DNA from: Gavia stellata
Lineage: Eukaryota > Chordata > Aves > Gaviiformes > Gaviidae
Length of the DNA stretch: 64,000 nt
Assembly (NCBI RefSeq): GCF_030936135.1
Contig: NC_082604.1
Coordinates: forward strand, 3,665,001-3,729,000
Reading direction: 5' to 3'
Position numbers and translations under genes: made by a program. The notes under the pieces were generated by a model, which did not search any database, was not told the DNA's origin, and was given only the letters and a program-made list of their open reading frames with translations. Of this stretch, positions 22,808 to 37,143 are shown piece by piece. How positions within the stretch are numbered: position 1 is the stretch's first letter; every line of letters starts with the position of its first letter.

Positions 22808-23484
22808 ACCCCCTCCCCCGACAACAGCCCTCTCGCCACCCGCCGCCACGCTCCCCAGCACCCACGCCGCCACCACCGCCAAACCCCGACGCACCCCTCA
22901 GCCACGTCCAACACCCACACCAACGCCTCCGCACACCCACACCCACACAACAGCCCTCCTGCCCCGACAACGGCCCTCTCCCCCGACCCCCGCCACGCTC
23001 CCACCACGCGCTACACCCGCCACCACCCACGGGGACGGCCCCGCGACACCCTGACGCACGCCCGGCACCCCACCACCACCCACTGCAACACCCGCACATA
23101 CCCCCCGCTAACAACAGCCCTCCTGCCCCGAGCCCTCGCACCTAAACGCCACCACGCTCCCACCCCGCGCTGCAGCCCCACCGACCCACGGGGGCGGCGC
23201 CAGGGGCACCCTCACGCACACCTGCCCCACCACGACGACCCACTGCAACACCCGCACATACCCCCCGCTAACAACAGCCCTCCCGCCTCAACAACAGCCC
23301 TCTCGCCTACCCGCCGCCACGCTGCAGCCCACCTACGGGGCGGCGCAACATGCAACCCCGGCGCACACCTGCCCCACCACCACCACCACCCCCCCACACC
23401 TGCCCTTCCCCGAGAGCCCAGCCGCTACACCCCAACACCAAAACGGGGGCCGCCCTGGCGGCTCGCGAGCCAATAGGGGGGCAA

Positions 23485-23604
23485 AAGCCTACAGCACCCG
23501 GTATTCCCAGGCGGTCTCCCATCCAAGTACTAACCGGGCCCGACCCTGCTTAGCTTCCGAGATCAGACGAGATCGGGCGTTCTCAGGGTGGTATGGCCGT
23601 AGGC
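23485..23604 (-). rRNA. 5S rRNA gene, copy 18
   Basis: Consensus gene; 796-bp unit. Confidence 0.97.
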
Positions 23605-24280
23605 ACCCCCTCCCCCGACAACAGCCCTCTCGCCACCCACCGCCACGCTCCCCAGCACCCACGCCGCCACCACCGCCAAACCCCGACGCACCCCTCAGCC
23701 ACGGCCAACACCCACACCAACGCCTCCGCACACCCACACCCACACAACAGCCCTCCTGCCCCGACAACGGCCCTCTCCCCCGACCCCCGCCACGCTCCCA
23801 CCACGCGCTACACCCGCCACCACCCACGGGGACGGCCCCGCGACACCCTGACGCACGCCCGGCACCCCACCACCACCCACTGCAACACCCGCACATACCC
23901 CCCGCTAACAACAGCCCTCCTGCCCCGAGCCCTCGCACCTAAACGCCACCACGCTCCCACCCCGCGCTGCAGCCACACCGACCCACGGGGGCGGCGCCGG
24001 GGGCACCCTGACGCACACCTGCCCCACCACGACGACCCACTGCAACACCCGCACATACCCCCCGCTAACAACAGCCCTCCTGCCCCACAACAGCCCTCTC
24101 GCCCACCCGCCGCCACGCTGCAGCCCACCTACGGGGCGGCGCAACATGCAACCCCGGCGCACACCTGCCCCACCACCACCACCACCCCCCCACACCTGCC
24201 CTTCCCCGAGAGCCCAGCCGCTACACCCCAACACCAAAACGGGGGCCGCCCTGGCGGCTTGCGAGCCAATAGGGGGGCAA

Positions 24281-24400
24281 AAGCCTACAGCACCCGGTAT
24301 TCCCAGGCGGTCTCCCATCCAAGTACTAACCGGGCCCGACCCTGCTTAGCTTCCGAGATCAGACGAGATCGGGCGTTCTCAGGGTGGTATGGCCGTAGGC
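24281..24400 (-). rRNA. 5S rRNA gene, copy 19
   Basis: Consensus gene; 797-bp unit; TpG palindrome beside it. Confidence 0.97.
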
Positions 24401-25077
24401 ACCCCCTCCCCCGACAACAGCCCTCTCGCCACCCGCCGCCACGCTCCCCAGCACCCACGCCGCCACCACCGCCAAACCCCGACGCACCCCTCAGCCACGG
24501 CCAACACCCACACCAACGCCTCCGCACACCCACACCCACACAACAGCCCTCCTGCCCCGACAACGGCCCTCTCCCCCGACCCCCGCCACGCTCCCACCAC
24601 GCGCTACACCCGCCACCACCCACGGGGACGGCCCCGCGACACCCTGACGCACGCCCGGCACCCCACCACCACCCACTGCAACACCCGCACATACCCCCCG
24701 CTAACAACAGCCCTCCTGCCCCGAGCCCTCGCACCTAAACGCCACCACGCTCCCACCACGCGCTGCAGCCACACCGACCCACGGGGGCGGCGCCAGGGGC
24801 ACCCTCACGCACACCTGCCCCACCACGACGACCCACTGCAACACCCGCACATACCCCCCGCTAACAACAGCCCTCCCGCCTCAACAACAGCCCTCTCGCC
24901 TACCCGCCGCCACGCTGCAGCCCACCTACGGGGCGGCGCAACATGCAACCCCGGCGCACACCTGCCCCACCACCACCACCACCCCCCCACACCTGCCCTT
25001 CCCCGAGAGCCCAGCCGCTACACCCCAACACCAAAACGGGGGCCGCCCTGGCGGCTTGCGAGCCAATAGGGGGGCAA

Positions 25078-25197
25078 AAGCCTACAGCACCCGGTATTCC
25101 CAGGCGGTCTCCCATCCAAGTACTAACCGGGCCCGACCCTGCTTAGCTTCCGAGATCAGACGAGATCGGGCGTTCTCAGGGTGGTATGGCCGTAGGC
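25078..25197 (-). rRNA. 5S rRNA gene, copy 20
   Basis: Consensus gene; 637-bp short unit with a CGTCACCACC spacer variant; TpG palindrome beside it. Confidence 0.97.
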
Positions 25198-25714
25198 ACC
25201 CCCTCCCCCGACAACAGCCCTCTCGCCACCCGCCGCCACGCTCCCCAGCACCCACGCCGTCACCACCGCCAAACCCCGACGCACCCCTCAGCCACGTCCA
25301 ATACCCACACCAACGCCTCCGCACACCCACACCCACACAACAGCCCTCCTGCCCCGACAACGGCCCTCTCCCCCGACCCCCGCCACGCTCCCACCACGCG
25401 CTACACCTGCCACCACCCACGGGGACGGCCCCGCGACACCCTGACGCACGCCCGGCACCCCACCACCACCCACTGCAACACCCGCACATACCCCCCGCTA
25501 ACAACAGCCCTCCCGCCCCAACAACAGCCCTCTCGCCCACCCGACGCCACGCTGCAGCCCACCTACGGGGCGGCGCAACATGCAACCCCGGCGCACACCT
25601 GCCCCACCACCACCACCACCCCCCCACACCTGCCCTTCCCCGAGAGCCCAGCCGCTACACCCCAACACCAAAACGGGGGCCGCCCTGGCGGCTCGCGAGC
25701 CAATAGGGGGGCAA

Positions 25715-25834
25715 AAGCCTACAGCACCCGGTATTCCCAGGCGGTCTCCCATCCAAGTACTAACCGGGCCCGACCCTGCTTAGCTTCCGAGATCAGACGA
25801 GATCGGGCGTTCTCAGGGTGGTATGGCCGTAGGC
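25715..25834 (-). rRNA. 5S rRNA gene, copy 21
   Basis: Consensus gene; 797-bp unit. Confidence 0.97.
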
Positions 25835-26511
25835 ACCCCCTCCCCCGACAACAGCCCTCTCGCCACCCGCCGCCACGCTCCCCAGCACCCACGCCGCCAC
25901 CACCGCCAAACCCCGACGCACCCCTCAGCCACGGCCAACACCCACACCAACGCCTCCGCACACCCACACCCACACAACAGCCCTCCTGCCCCGACAACGG
26001 CCCTCTCCCCCGACCCCCGCCACGCTCCCACCACGCGCTACACCCGCCACCACCCACGGGGACGGCCCCGCGACACCCTGACGCACGCCCGGCACCCCAC
26101 CACCACCCACTGCAACACCCGCACATACCCCCCGCTAACAACAGCCCTCCTGCCCCGAGCCCTCGCACCTAAACGCCACCACGCTCCCACCCCGCGCTGC
26201 AGCCACACCGACCCACGGGGGCGGCGCCAGGGGCACCCTGACGCACACCTGCCCCACCACGACGACCCACTGCAACACCCGCACATACCCCCCGCTAACA
26301 ACAGCCCTCCCGCCTCAACAACAGCCCTCTCGCCTACCCGCCGCCACGCTGCAGCCCACCTACGGGGCGGCGCAACATGCAACCCCGGCGCACACCTGCC
26401 CCACCACCACCACCACCCCCCCACACCTGCCCTTCCCCGAGAGCCCAGCCGCTACACCCCAACACCAAAACGGGGGCCGCCCTGGCGGCTCGCGAGCCAA
26501 TAGGGGGGCAA

Positions 26512-26631
26512 AAGCCTACAGCACCCGGTATTCCCAGGCGGTCTCCCATCCAAGTACTAACCGGGCCCGACCCTGCTTAGCTTCCGAGATCAGACGAGAT
26601 CGGGCGTTCTCAGGGTGGTATGGCCGTAGGC
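26512..26631 (-). rRNA. 5S rRNA gene, copy 22
   Basis: Consensus gene; 797-bp unit. Confidence 0.97.
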
Positions 26632-27308
26632 ACCCCCTCCCCCGACAACAGCCCTCTCGCCACCCGCCGCCACGCTCCCCAGCACCCACGCCGCCACCAC
26701 CGCCAAACCCCGACGCACCCCTCAGCCACGGCCAACACCCACACCAACGCCTCCGCACACCCACACCCACACAACAGCCCTCCTGCCCCGACAACGGCCC
26801 TCTCCCCCGACCCCCGCCACGCTCCCACCACGCGCTACACCCGCCACCACCCACGGGGACGGCCCCGCGACACCCTGACGCACGCCCGGCACCCCACCAC
26901 CACCCACTGCAACACCCGCACATACCCCCCGCTAACAACAGCCCTCCTGCCCCGAGCCCTCGCACCTAAACGCCACCACGCTCCCACCCCGCGCTGCAGC
27001 CCCACCGACCCACGGGGGCGGCGCCGGGGGCACCCTGACGCACACCTGCCCCACCACGACGACCCACTGCAACACCCGCACATACCCCCCGCTAACAACA
27101 GCCCTCCCGCCTCAACAACAGCCCTCTCGCCTACCCGCCGCCACGCTGCAGCCCACCTACGGGGCGGCGCAACATGCAACCCCGGCGCACACCTGCCCCA
27201 CCACCACCACCACCCCCCCACACCTGCCCTTCCCCGAGAGCCCAGCCGCTACACCCCAACACCAAAACGGGGGCCGCCCTGGCGGCTTGCGAGCCAATAG
27301 GGGGGCAA

Positions 27309-27428
27309 AAGCCTACAGCACCCGGTATTCCCAGGCGGTCTCCCATCCAAGTACTAACCGGGCCCGACCCTGCTTAGCTTCCGAGATCAGACGAGATCGG
27401 GCGTTCTCAGGGTGGTATGGCCGTAGGC
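27309..27428 (-). rRNA. 5S rRNA gene, copy 23
   Basis: Consensus gene; 797-bp unit; TpG palindrome beside it. Confidence 0.97.
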
Positions 27429-28105
27429 ACCCCCTCCCCCGACAACAGCCCTCTCGCCACCCGCCGCCACGCTCCCCAGCACCCACGCCGCCACCACCGC
27501 CAAACCCCGACGCACCCCTCAGCCACGGCCAACACCCACACCAACGCCTCCGCACACCCACACCCACACAACAGCCCTCCTGCCCCGACAACGGCCCTCT
27601 CCCCCGACCCCCGCCACGCTCCCACCACGCGCTACACCCGCCACCACCCACGGGGACGGCCCCGCGACACCCTGACGCACGCCCGGCACCCCACCACCAC
27701 CCACTGCAACACCCGCACATACCCCCCGCTAACAACAGCCCTCCTGCCCCGAGCCCTCGCACCTAAACGCCACCACGCTCCCACCACGCGCTGCAGCCAC
27801 ACCGACCCACGGGGGCGGCGCCAGGGGCACCCTCACGCACACCTGCCCCACCACGACGACCCACTGCAACACCCGCACATACCCCCCGCTAACAACAGCC
27901 CTCCCGCCTCAACAACAGCCCTCTCGCCTACCCGCCGCCACGCTGCAGCCCACCTACGGGGCGGCGCAACATGCAACCCCGGCGCACACCTGCCCCACCA
28001 CCACCACCACCCCCCCACACCTGCCCTTCCCCGAGAGCCCAGCCGCTACACCCCAACACCAAAACGGGGGCCGCCCTGGCGGCTCGCGAGCCAATAGGGG
28101 GGCAA

Positions 28106-28225
28106 AAGCCTACAGCACCCGGTATTCCCAGGCGGTCTCCCATCCAAGTACTAACCGGGCCCGACCCTGCTTAGCTTCCGAGATCAGACGAGATCGGGCG
28201 TTCTCAGGGTGGTATGGCCGTAGGC
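28106..28225 (-). rRNA. 5S rRNA gene, copy 24
   Basis: Consensus gene; 791-bp unit lacking one 6-bp ACCCAC step of the CACACCCAC tract near 28350. Confidence 0.97.
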
Positions 28226-28896
28226 ACCCCCTCCCCCGACAACAGCCCTCTCGCCACCCGCCGCCACGCTCCCCAGCACCCACGCCGCCACCACCGCCAA
28301 ACCCCGACGCACCCCTCAGCCACGTCCAATACCCACACCAACGCCTCCGCACACCCACACAACAGCCCTCCTGCCCCGACAACGGCCCTCTCCCCCGACC
28401 CCCGCCACGCTCCCACCACGCGCTACACCCGCCACCACCCACGGGGACGGCCCCGCGACACCCTGACGCACGCCCGGCACCCCACCACCACCCACTGCAA
28501 CACCCGCACATACCCCCCGCTAACAACACCCCTCCTGCCCCGAGCCCTCGCACCTAAACGCCACCACGCTCCCACCCCGCGCTGCAGCCACACCGACCCA
28601 CGGGGGCGGCGCCGGGGGCACCCTGACGCACACCTGCCCCACCACGACGACCCACTGCAACACCCGCACATACCCCCCGCTAACAACAGCCCTCCCGCCC
28701 CAACAACAGCCCTCTCGCCCACCCGACGCCACGCTGCAGCCCACCTACGGGGCGGCGCAACATGCAACCCCGGCGCACACCTGCCCCACCACCACCACCA
28801 CCCCCCCACACCTGCCCTTCCCCGAGAGCCCAGCCGCTACACCCCAACACCAAAACGGGGGCCGCCCTGGCGGCTCGCGAGCCAATAGGGGGGCAA

Positions 28897-29016
28897 AAGC
28901 CTACAGCACCCGGTATTCCCAGGCGGTCTCCCATCCAAGTACTAACCGGGCCCGACCCTGCTTAGCTTCCGAGATCAGACGAGATCGGGCGTTCTCAGGG
29001 TGGTATGGCCGTAGGC
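28897..29016 (-). rRNA. 5S rRNA gene, copy 25
   Basis: Consensus gene; 797-bp unit. Confidence 0.97.
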
Positions 29017-29693
29017 ACCCCCTCCCCCGACAACAGCCCTCTCGCCACCCGCCGCCACGCTCCCCAGCACCCACGCCGCCACCACCGCCAAACCCCGACG
29101 CACCCCTCAGCCACGGCCAACACCCACACCAACGCCTCCGCACACCCACACCCACACAACAGCCCTCCTGCCCCGACAACGGCCCTCTCCCCCGACCCCC
29201 GCCACGCTCCCACCACGCGCTACACCCGCCACCACCCACGGGGACGGCCCCGCGACACCCTGACGCACGCCCGGCACCCCACCACCACCCACTGCAACAC
29301 CCGCACATACCCCCCGCTAACAACAGCCCTCCTGCCCCGAGCCCTCGCACCTAAACGCCACCACGCTCCCACCCCGCGCTGCAGCCCCACCGACCCACGG
29401 GGGCGGCGCCAGGGGCACCCTCACGCACACCTGCCCCACCACGACGACCCACTGCAACACCCGCACATACCCCCCGCTAACAACAGCCCTCCCGCCTCAA
29501 CAACAGCCCTCTCGCCTACCCGCCGCCACGCTGCAGCCCACCTACGGGGCGGCGCAACATGCAACCCCGGCGCACACCTGCCCCACCACCACCACCACCC
29601 CCCCACACCTGCCCTTCCCCGAGAGCCCAGCCGCTACACCCCAACACCAAAACGGGGGCCGCCCTGGCGGCTCGCGAGCCAATAGGGGGGCAA

Positions 29694-29813
29694 AAGCCTA
29701 CAGCACCCGGTATTCCCAGGCGGTCTCCCATCCAAGTACTAACCGGGCCCGACCCTGCTTAGCTTCCGAGATCAGACGAGATCGGGCGTTCTCAGGGTGG
29801 TATGGCCGTAGGC
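29694..29813 (-). rRNA. 5S rRNA gene, copy 26
   Basis: Consensus gene; 797-bp unit with a CCCATGGGGG variant at about 30191 shared only with the copy-42 unit. Confidence 0.97.
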
Positions 29814-30490
29814 ACCCCCTCCCCCGACAACAGCCCTCTCGCCACCCGCCGCCACGCTCCCCAGCACCCACGCCGCCACCACCGCCAAACCCCGACGCAC
29901 CCCTCAGCCACGGCCAACACCCACACCAACGCCTCCGCACACCCACACCCACACAACAGCCCTCCTGCCCCGACAACGGCCCTCTCCCCCGACCCCCGCC
30001 ACGCTCCCACCACGCGCTACACCCGCCACCACCCACGGGGACGGCCCCGCGACACCCTGACGCACGCCCGGCACCCCACCACCACCCACTGCAACACCCG
30101 CACATACCCCCCGCTAACAACAGCCCTCCTGCCCCGAGCCCTCGCACCTAAACGCCACCACGCTCCCACCACGCGCTGCAGCCACACCGACCCATGGGGG
30201 CGGCGCCAGGGGCACCCTGACGCACACCTGCCCCACCACGACGACCCACTGCAACACCCGCACATACCCCCCGCTAACAACAGCCCTCCCGCCTCAACAA
30301 CAGCCCTCTCGCCTACCCGCCGCCACGCTGCAGCCCACCTACGGGGCGGCGCAACATGCAACCCCGGCGCACACCTGCCCCACCACCACCACCACCCCCC
30401 CACACCTGCCCTTCCCCGAGAGCCCAGCCGCTACACCCCAACACCAAAACGGGGGCCGCCCTGGCGGCTCGCGAGCCAATAGGGGGGCAA

Positions 30491-30610
30491 AAGCCTACAG
30501 CACCCGGTATTCCCAGGCGGTCTCCCATCCAAGTACTAACCGGGCCCGACCCTGCTTAGCTTCCGAGATCAGACGAGATCGGGCGTTCTCAGGGTGGTAT
30601 GGCCGTAGGC
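30491..30610 (-). rRNA. 5S rRNA gene, copy 27
   Basis: Consensus gene; 637-bp short unit with CACCTGCACATA and CCCTCTTGCCC variants shared only with the copy-43 unit. Confidence 0.97.
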
Positions 30611-31127
30611 ACCCCCTCCCCCGACAACAGCCCTCTCGCCACCCGCCGCCACGCTCCCCAGCACCCACGCCGCCACCACTGCCAAACCCCGACGCACCCC
30701 TCAGCCACGTCCAACACCCACACCAACGCCTCCGCACACCCACACCCACACAACAGCCCTCCTGCCCCGACAACGGCCCTCTCCCCCGACCCCCGCCACG
30801 CTCCCACCACGCGCTACACCCGCCACCACCCACGGGGACGGCCCCGCGACACCCTGACGCACGCCCGGCACCCCACCACCACCCACTGCAACACCTGCAC
30901 ATACCCCCCGCTAACAACAGCCCTCCCGCCCCAACAACAGCCCTCTTGCCCACCCGACGCCACGCTGCAGCCCACCTACGGGGCGGCGCAACATGCAACC
31001 CCGGCGCACACCTGCCCCACCACCACCACCACCCCCCCACACCTGCCCTTCCCCGAGAGCCCAGCCGCTACACCCCAACACCAAAACGGGGGCCGCCCTG
31101 GCGGCTCGCGAGCCAATAGGGGGGCAA

Positions 31128-31247
31128 AAGCCTACAGCACCCGGTATTCCCAGGCGGTCTCCCATCCAAGTACTAACCGGGCCCGACCCTGCTTAGCTTC
31201 CGAGATCAGACGAGATCGGGCGTTCTCAGGGTGGTATGGCCGTAGGC
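31128..31247 (-). rRNA. 5S rRNA gene, copy 28
   Basis: Consensus gene; 797-bp unit. Confidence 0.97.
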
Positions 31248-31924
31248 ACCCCCTCCCCCGACAACAGCCCTCTCGCCACCCGCCGCCACGCTCCCCAGCA
31301 CCCACGCCGCCACCACCGCCAAACCCCGACGCACCCCTCAGCCACGGCCAACACCCACACCAACGCCTCCGCACACCCACACCCACACAACAGCCCTCCT
31401 GCCCCGACAACGGCCCTCTCCCCCGACCCCCGCCACGCTCCCACCACGCGCTACACCCGCCACCACCCACGGGGACGGCCCCGCGACACCCTGACGCACG
31501 CCCGGCACCCCACCACCACCCACTGCAACACCCGCACATACCCCCCGCTAACAACAGCCCTCCTGCCCCGAGCCCTCGCACCTAAACGCCACCACGCTCC
31601 CACCCCGCGCTGCAGCCCCACCGACCCACGGGGGCGGCGCCAGGGGCACCCTGACGCACACCTGCCCCACCACGACGACCCACTGCAACACCCGCACATA
31701 CCCCCCGCTAACAACAGCCCTCCCGCCTCAACAACAGCCCTCTCGCCTACCCGCCGCCACGCTGCAGCCCACCTACGGGGCGGCGCAACATGCAACCCCG
31801 GCGCACACCTGCCCCACCACCACCACCACCCCCCCACACCTGCCCTTCCCCGAGAGCCCAGCCGCTACACCCCAACACCAAAACGGGGGCCGCCCTGGCG
31901 GCTCGCGAGCCAATAGGGGGGCAA

Positions 31925-32044
31925 AAGCCTACAGCACCCGGTATTCCCAGGCGGTCTCCCATCCAAGTACTAACCGGGCCCGACCCTGCTTAGCTTCCGA
32001 GATCAGACGAGATCGGGCGTTCTCAGGGTGGTATGGCCGTAGGC
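31925..32044 (-). rRNA. 5S rRNA gene, copy 29
   Basis: Consensus gene; 797-bp unit. Confidence 0.97.
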
Positions 32045-32721
32045 ACCCCCTCCCCCGACAACAGCCCTCTCGCCACCCGCCGCCACGCTCCCCAGCACCC
32101 ACGCCGCCACCACCGCCAAACCCCGACGCACCCCTCAGCCACGGCCAACACCCACACCAACGCCTCCGCACACCCACACCCACACAACAGCCCTCCTGCC
32201 CCGACAACGGCCCTCTCCCCCGACCCCCGCCACGCTCCCACCACGCGCTACACCCGCCACCACCCACGGGGACGGCCCCGCGACACCCTGACGCACGCCC
32301 GGCACCCCACCACCACCCACTGCAACACCCGCACATACCCCCCGCTAACAACAGCCCTCCTGCCCCGAGCCCTCGCACCTAAACGCCACCACGCTCCCAC
32401 CACGCGCTGCAGCCACACCGACCCACGGGGGCGGCGCCAGGGGCACCCTGACGCACACCTGCCCCACCACGACGACCCACTGCAACACCCGCACATACCC
32501 CCCGCTAACAACAGCCCTCCCGCCTCAACAACAGCCCTCTCGCCTACCCGCCGCCACGCTGCAGCCCACCTACGGGGCGGCGCAACATGCAACCCCGGCG
32601 CACACCTGCCCCACCACCACCACCACCCCCCCACACCTGCCCTTCCCCGAGAGCCCAGCCGCTACACCCCAACACCAAAACGGGGGCCGCCCTGGCGGCT
32701 CGCGAGCCAATAGGGGGGCAA

Positions 32722-32841
32722 AAGCCTACAGCACCCGGTATTCCCAGGCGGTCTCCCATCCAAGTACTAACCGGGCCCGACCCTGCTTAGCTTCCGAGAT
32801 CAGACGAGATCGGGCGTTCTCAGGGTGGTATGGCCGTAGGC
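32722..32841 (-). rRNA. 5S rRNA gene, copy 30
   Basis: Consensus gene; 797-bp long unit carrying the CACGTCCAA variant. Confidence 0.97.
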
Positions 32842-33518
32842 ACCCCCTCCCCCGACAACAGCCCTCTCGCCACCCGCCGCCACGCTCCCCAGCACCCACG
32901 CCGCCACCACCGCCAAACCCCGACGCACCCCTCAGCCACGTCCAATACCCACACCAACGCCTCCGCACACCCACACCCACACAACAGCCCTCCTGCCCCG
33001 ACAACGGCCCTCTCCCCCGACCCCCGCCACGCTCCCACCACGCGCTACACCTGCCACCACCCACGGGGACGGCCCCGCGACACCCTGACGCACGCCCGGC
33101 ACCCCACCACCACCCACTGCAACACCCGCACATACCCCCCGCTAACAACACCCCTCCTGCCCCGAGCCCTCGCACCTAAACGCCACCACGCTCCCACCCC
33201 GCGCTGCAGCCACACCGACCCACGGGGGCGGCGCCAGGGGCACCCTCACGCACACCTGCCCCACCACGACGACCCACTGCAACACCCGCACATACCCCCC
33301 GCTAACAACAGCCCTCCCGCCTCAACAACAGCCCTCTCGCCTACCCGCCGCCACGCTGCAGCCCACCTACGGGGCGGCGCAACATGCAACCCCGGCGCAC
33401 ACCTGCCCCACCACCACCACCACCCCCCCACACCTGCCCTTCCCCGAGAGCCCAGCCGCTACACCCCAACACCAAAACGGGGGCCGCCCTGGCGGCTCGC
33501 GAGCCAATAGGGGGGCAA

Positions 33519-33638
33519 AAGCCTACAGCACCCGGTATTCCCAGGCGGTCTCCCATCCAAGTACTAACTGGGCCCGACCCTGCTTAGCTTCCGAGATCAG
33601 ACGAGATCGGGCGTTCTCAGGGTGGTATGGCCGTAGGC
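33519..33638 (-). rRNA. 5S rRNA gene, copy 31 (G70A variant)
   Basis: The plus strand has T instead of C at 33569, giving G-to-A at RNA position 70 inside the intermediate element of the internal promoter. Its array-duplication partner, copy 47, has a 3-nt deletion at the same place. Promoter side is a 637-bp unit. Confidence 0.95.
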
Positions 33639-34155
33639 ACCCCCTCCCCCGACAACAGCCCTCTCGCCACCCGCCGCCACGCTCCCCAGCACCCACGCCG
33701 CCACCACCGCCAAACCCCGACGCACCCCTCAGCCACGTCCAATACCCACACCAACGCCTCCGCACACCCACACCCACACAACAGCCCTCCTGCCCCGACA
33801 ACGGCCCTCTCCCCCGACCCCCGCCACGCTCCCACCACGCGCTACACCTGCCACCACCCACGGGGACGGCCCCGCGACACCCTGACGCACGCCCGGCACC
33901 CCACCACCACCCACTGCAACACCCGCACATACCCCCCGCTAACAACAGCCCTCCCGCCCCAACAACAGCCCTCTCGCCCACCCGACGCCACGCTGCAGCC
34001 CACCTACGGGGCGGCGCAACATGCAACCCCGGCGCACACCTGCCCCACCACCACCACCACCCCCCCACACCTGCCCTTCCCCGAGAGCCCAGCCGCTACA
34101 CCCCAACACCAAAACGGGGGCCGCCCTGGCGGCTCGCGAGCCAATAGGGGGGCAA

Positions 34156-34275
34156 AAGCCTACAGCACCCGGTATTCCCAGGCGGTCTCCCATCCAAGTA
34201 CTAACCGGGCCCGACCCTGCTTAGCTTCCGAGATCAGACGAGATCGGGCGTTCTCAGGGTGGTATGGCCGTAGGC
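34156..34275 (-). rRNA. 5S rRNA gene, copy 32
   Basis: Consensus gene; 797-bp unit, part of the alternating short/long stretch from 33.6 to 37.9 kb. Confidence 0.97.
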
Positions 34276-34952
34276 ACCCCCTCCCCCGACAACAGCCCTC
34301 TCGCCACCCGCCGCCACGCTCCCCAGCACCCACGCCGCCACCACCGCCAAACCCCGACGCACCCCTCAGCCACGGCCAACACCCACACCAACGCCTCCGC
34401 ACACCCACACCCACACAACAGCCCTCCTGCCCCGACAACGGCCCTCTCCCCCGACCCCCGCCACGCTCCCACCACGCGCTACACCCGCCACCACCCACGG
34501 GGACGGCCCCGCGACACCCTGACGCACGCCCGGCACCCCACCACCACCCACTGCAACACCCGCACATACCCCCCGCTAACAACAGCCCTCCTGCCCCGAG
34601 CCCTCGCACCTAAACGCCACCACGCTCCCACCCCGCGCTGCAGCCCCACCGACCCACGGGGGCGGCGCCAGGGGCACCCTCACGCACACCTGCCCCACCA
34701 CGACGACCCACTGCAACACCCGCACATACCCCCCGCTAACAACAGCCCTCCCGCCTCAACAACAGCCCTCTCGCCTACCCGCCGCCACGCTGCAGCCCAC
34801 CTACGGGGCGGCGCAACATGCAACCCCGGCGCACACCTGCCCCACCACCACCACCACCCCCCCACACCTGCCCTTCCCCGAGAGCCCAGCCGCTACACCC
34901 CAACACCAAAACGGGGGCCGCCCTGGCGGCTCGCGAGCCAATAGGGGGGCAA

Positions 34953-35072
34953 AAGCCTACAGCACCCGGTATTCCCAGGCGGTCTCCCATCCAAGTACTA
35001 ACCGGGCCCGACCCTGCTTAGCTTCCGAGATCAGACGAGATCGGGCGTTCTCAGGGTGGTATGGCCGTAGGC
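34953..35072 (-). rRNA. 5S rRNA gene, copy 33
   Basis: Consensus gene; 637-bp short unit. Confidence 0.97.
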
Positions 35073-35589
35073 ACCCCCTCCCCCGACAACAGCCCTCTCG
35101 CCACCCGCCGCCACGCTCCCCAGCACCCACGCCGCCACCACCGCCAAACCCCGACGCACCCCTCAGCCACGTCCAATACCCACACCAACGCCTCCGCACA
35201 CCCACACCCACACAACAGCCCTCCTGCCCCGACAACGGCCCTCTCCCCCGACCCCCGCCACGCTCCCACCACGCGCTACACCTGCCACCACCCACGGGGA
35301 CGGCCCCGCGACACCCTGACGCACGCCCGGCACCCCACCACCACCCACTGCAACACCCGCACATACCCCCCGCTAACAACAGCCCTCCCGCCCCAACAAC
35401 AGCCCTCTCGCCCACCCGACGCCACGCTGCAGCCCACCTACGGGGCGGCGCAACATGCAACCCCGGCGCACACCTGCCCCACCACCACCACCACCCCCCC
35501 ACACCTGCCCTTCCCCGAGAGCCCAGCCGCTACACCCCAACACCAAAACGGGGGCCGCCCTGGCGGCTCGCGAGCCAATAGGGGGGCAA

Positions 35590-35709
35590 AAGCCTACAGC
35601 ACCCGGTATTCCCAGGCGGTCTCCCATCCAAGTACTAACCGGGCCCGACCCTGCTTAGCTTCCGAGATCAGACGAGATCGGGCGTTCTCAGGGTGGTATG
35701 GCCGTAGGC
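35590..35709 (-). rRNA. 5S rRNA gene, copy 34
   Basis: Consensus gene; 797-bp unit. Confidence 0.97.
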
Positions 35710-36386
35710 ACCCCCTCCCCCGACAACAGCCCTCTCGCCACCCGCCGCCACGCTCCCCAGCACCCACGCCGCCACCACCGCCAAACCCCGACGCACCCCT
35801 CAGCCACGGCCAACACCCACACCAACGCCTCCGCACACCCACACCCACACAACAGCCCTCCTGCCCCGACAACGGCCCTCTCCCCCGACCCCCGCCACGC
35901 TCCCACCACGCGCTACACCCGCCACCACCCACGGGGACGGCCCCGCGACACCCTGACGCACGCCCGGCACCCCACCACCACCCACTGCAACACCCGCACA
36001 TACCCCCCGCTAACAACAGCCCTCCTGCCCCGAGCCCTCGCACCTAAACGCCACCACGCTCCCACCCCGCGCTGCAGCCCCACCGACCCACGGGGGCGGC
36101 GCCAGGGGCACCCTCACGCACACCTGCCCCACCACGACGACCCACTGCAACACCCGCACATACCCCCCGCTAACAACAGCCCTCCCGCCTCAACAACAGC
36201 CCTCTCGCCTACCCGCCGCCACGCTGCAGCCCACCTACGGGGCGGCGCAACATGCAACCCCGGCGCACACCTGCCCCACCACCACCACCACCCCCCCACA
36301 CCTGCCCTTCCCCGAGAGCCCAGCCGCTACACCCCAACACCAAAACGGGGGCCGCCCTGGCGGCTCGCGAGCCAATAGGGGGGCAA

Positions 36387-36506
36387 AAGCCTACAGCACC
36401 CGGTATTCCCAGGCGGTCTCCCATCCAAGTACTAACCGGGCCCGACCCTGCTTAGCTTCCGAGATCAGACGAGATCGGGCGTTCTCAGGGTGGTATGGCC
36501 GTAGGC
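36387..36506 (-). rRNA. 5S rRNA gene, copy 35
   Basis: Consensus gene; 637-bp short unit that has the CACGGCCAA form normally found in long units. Confidence 0.97.
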
Positions 36507-37023
36507 ACCCCCTCCCCCGACAACAGCCCTCTCGCCACCCGCCGCCACGCTCCCCAGCACCCACGCCGCCACCACCGCCAAACCCCGACGCACCCCTCAG
36601 CCACGGCCAACACCCACACCAACGCCTCCGCACACCCACACCCACACAACAGCCCTCCTGCCCCGACAACGGCCCTCTCCCCCGACCCCCGCCACGCTCC
36701 CACCACGCGCTACACCCGCCACCACCCACGGGGACGGCCCCGCGACACCCTGACGCACGCCCGGCACCCCACCACCACCCACTGCAACACCCGCACATAC
36801 CCCCCGCTAACAACAGCCCTCCCGCCCCAACAACAGCCCTCTCGCCCACCCGACGCCACGCTGCAGCCCACCTACGGGGCGGCGCAACATGCAACCCCGG
36901 CGCACACCTGCCCCACCACCACCACCACCCCCCCACACCTGCCCTTCCCCGAGAGCCCAGCCGCTACACCCCAACACCAAAACGGGGGCCGCCCTGGCGG
37001 CTCGCGAGCCAATAGGGGGGCAA

Positions 37024-37143
37024 AAGCCTACAGCACCCGGTATTCCCAGGCGGTCTCCCATCCAAGTACTAACCGGGCCCGACCCTGCTTAGCTTCCGAG
37101 ATCAGACGAGATCGGGCGTTCTCAGGGTGGTATGGCCGTAGGC
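37024..37143 (-). rRNA. 5S rRNA gene, copy 36
   Basis: Consensus gene; 797-bp unit. Confidence 0.97.
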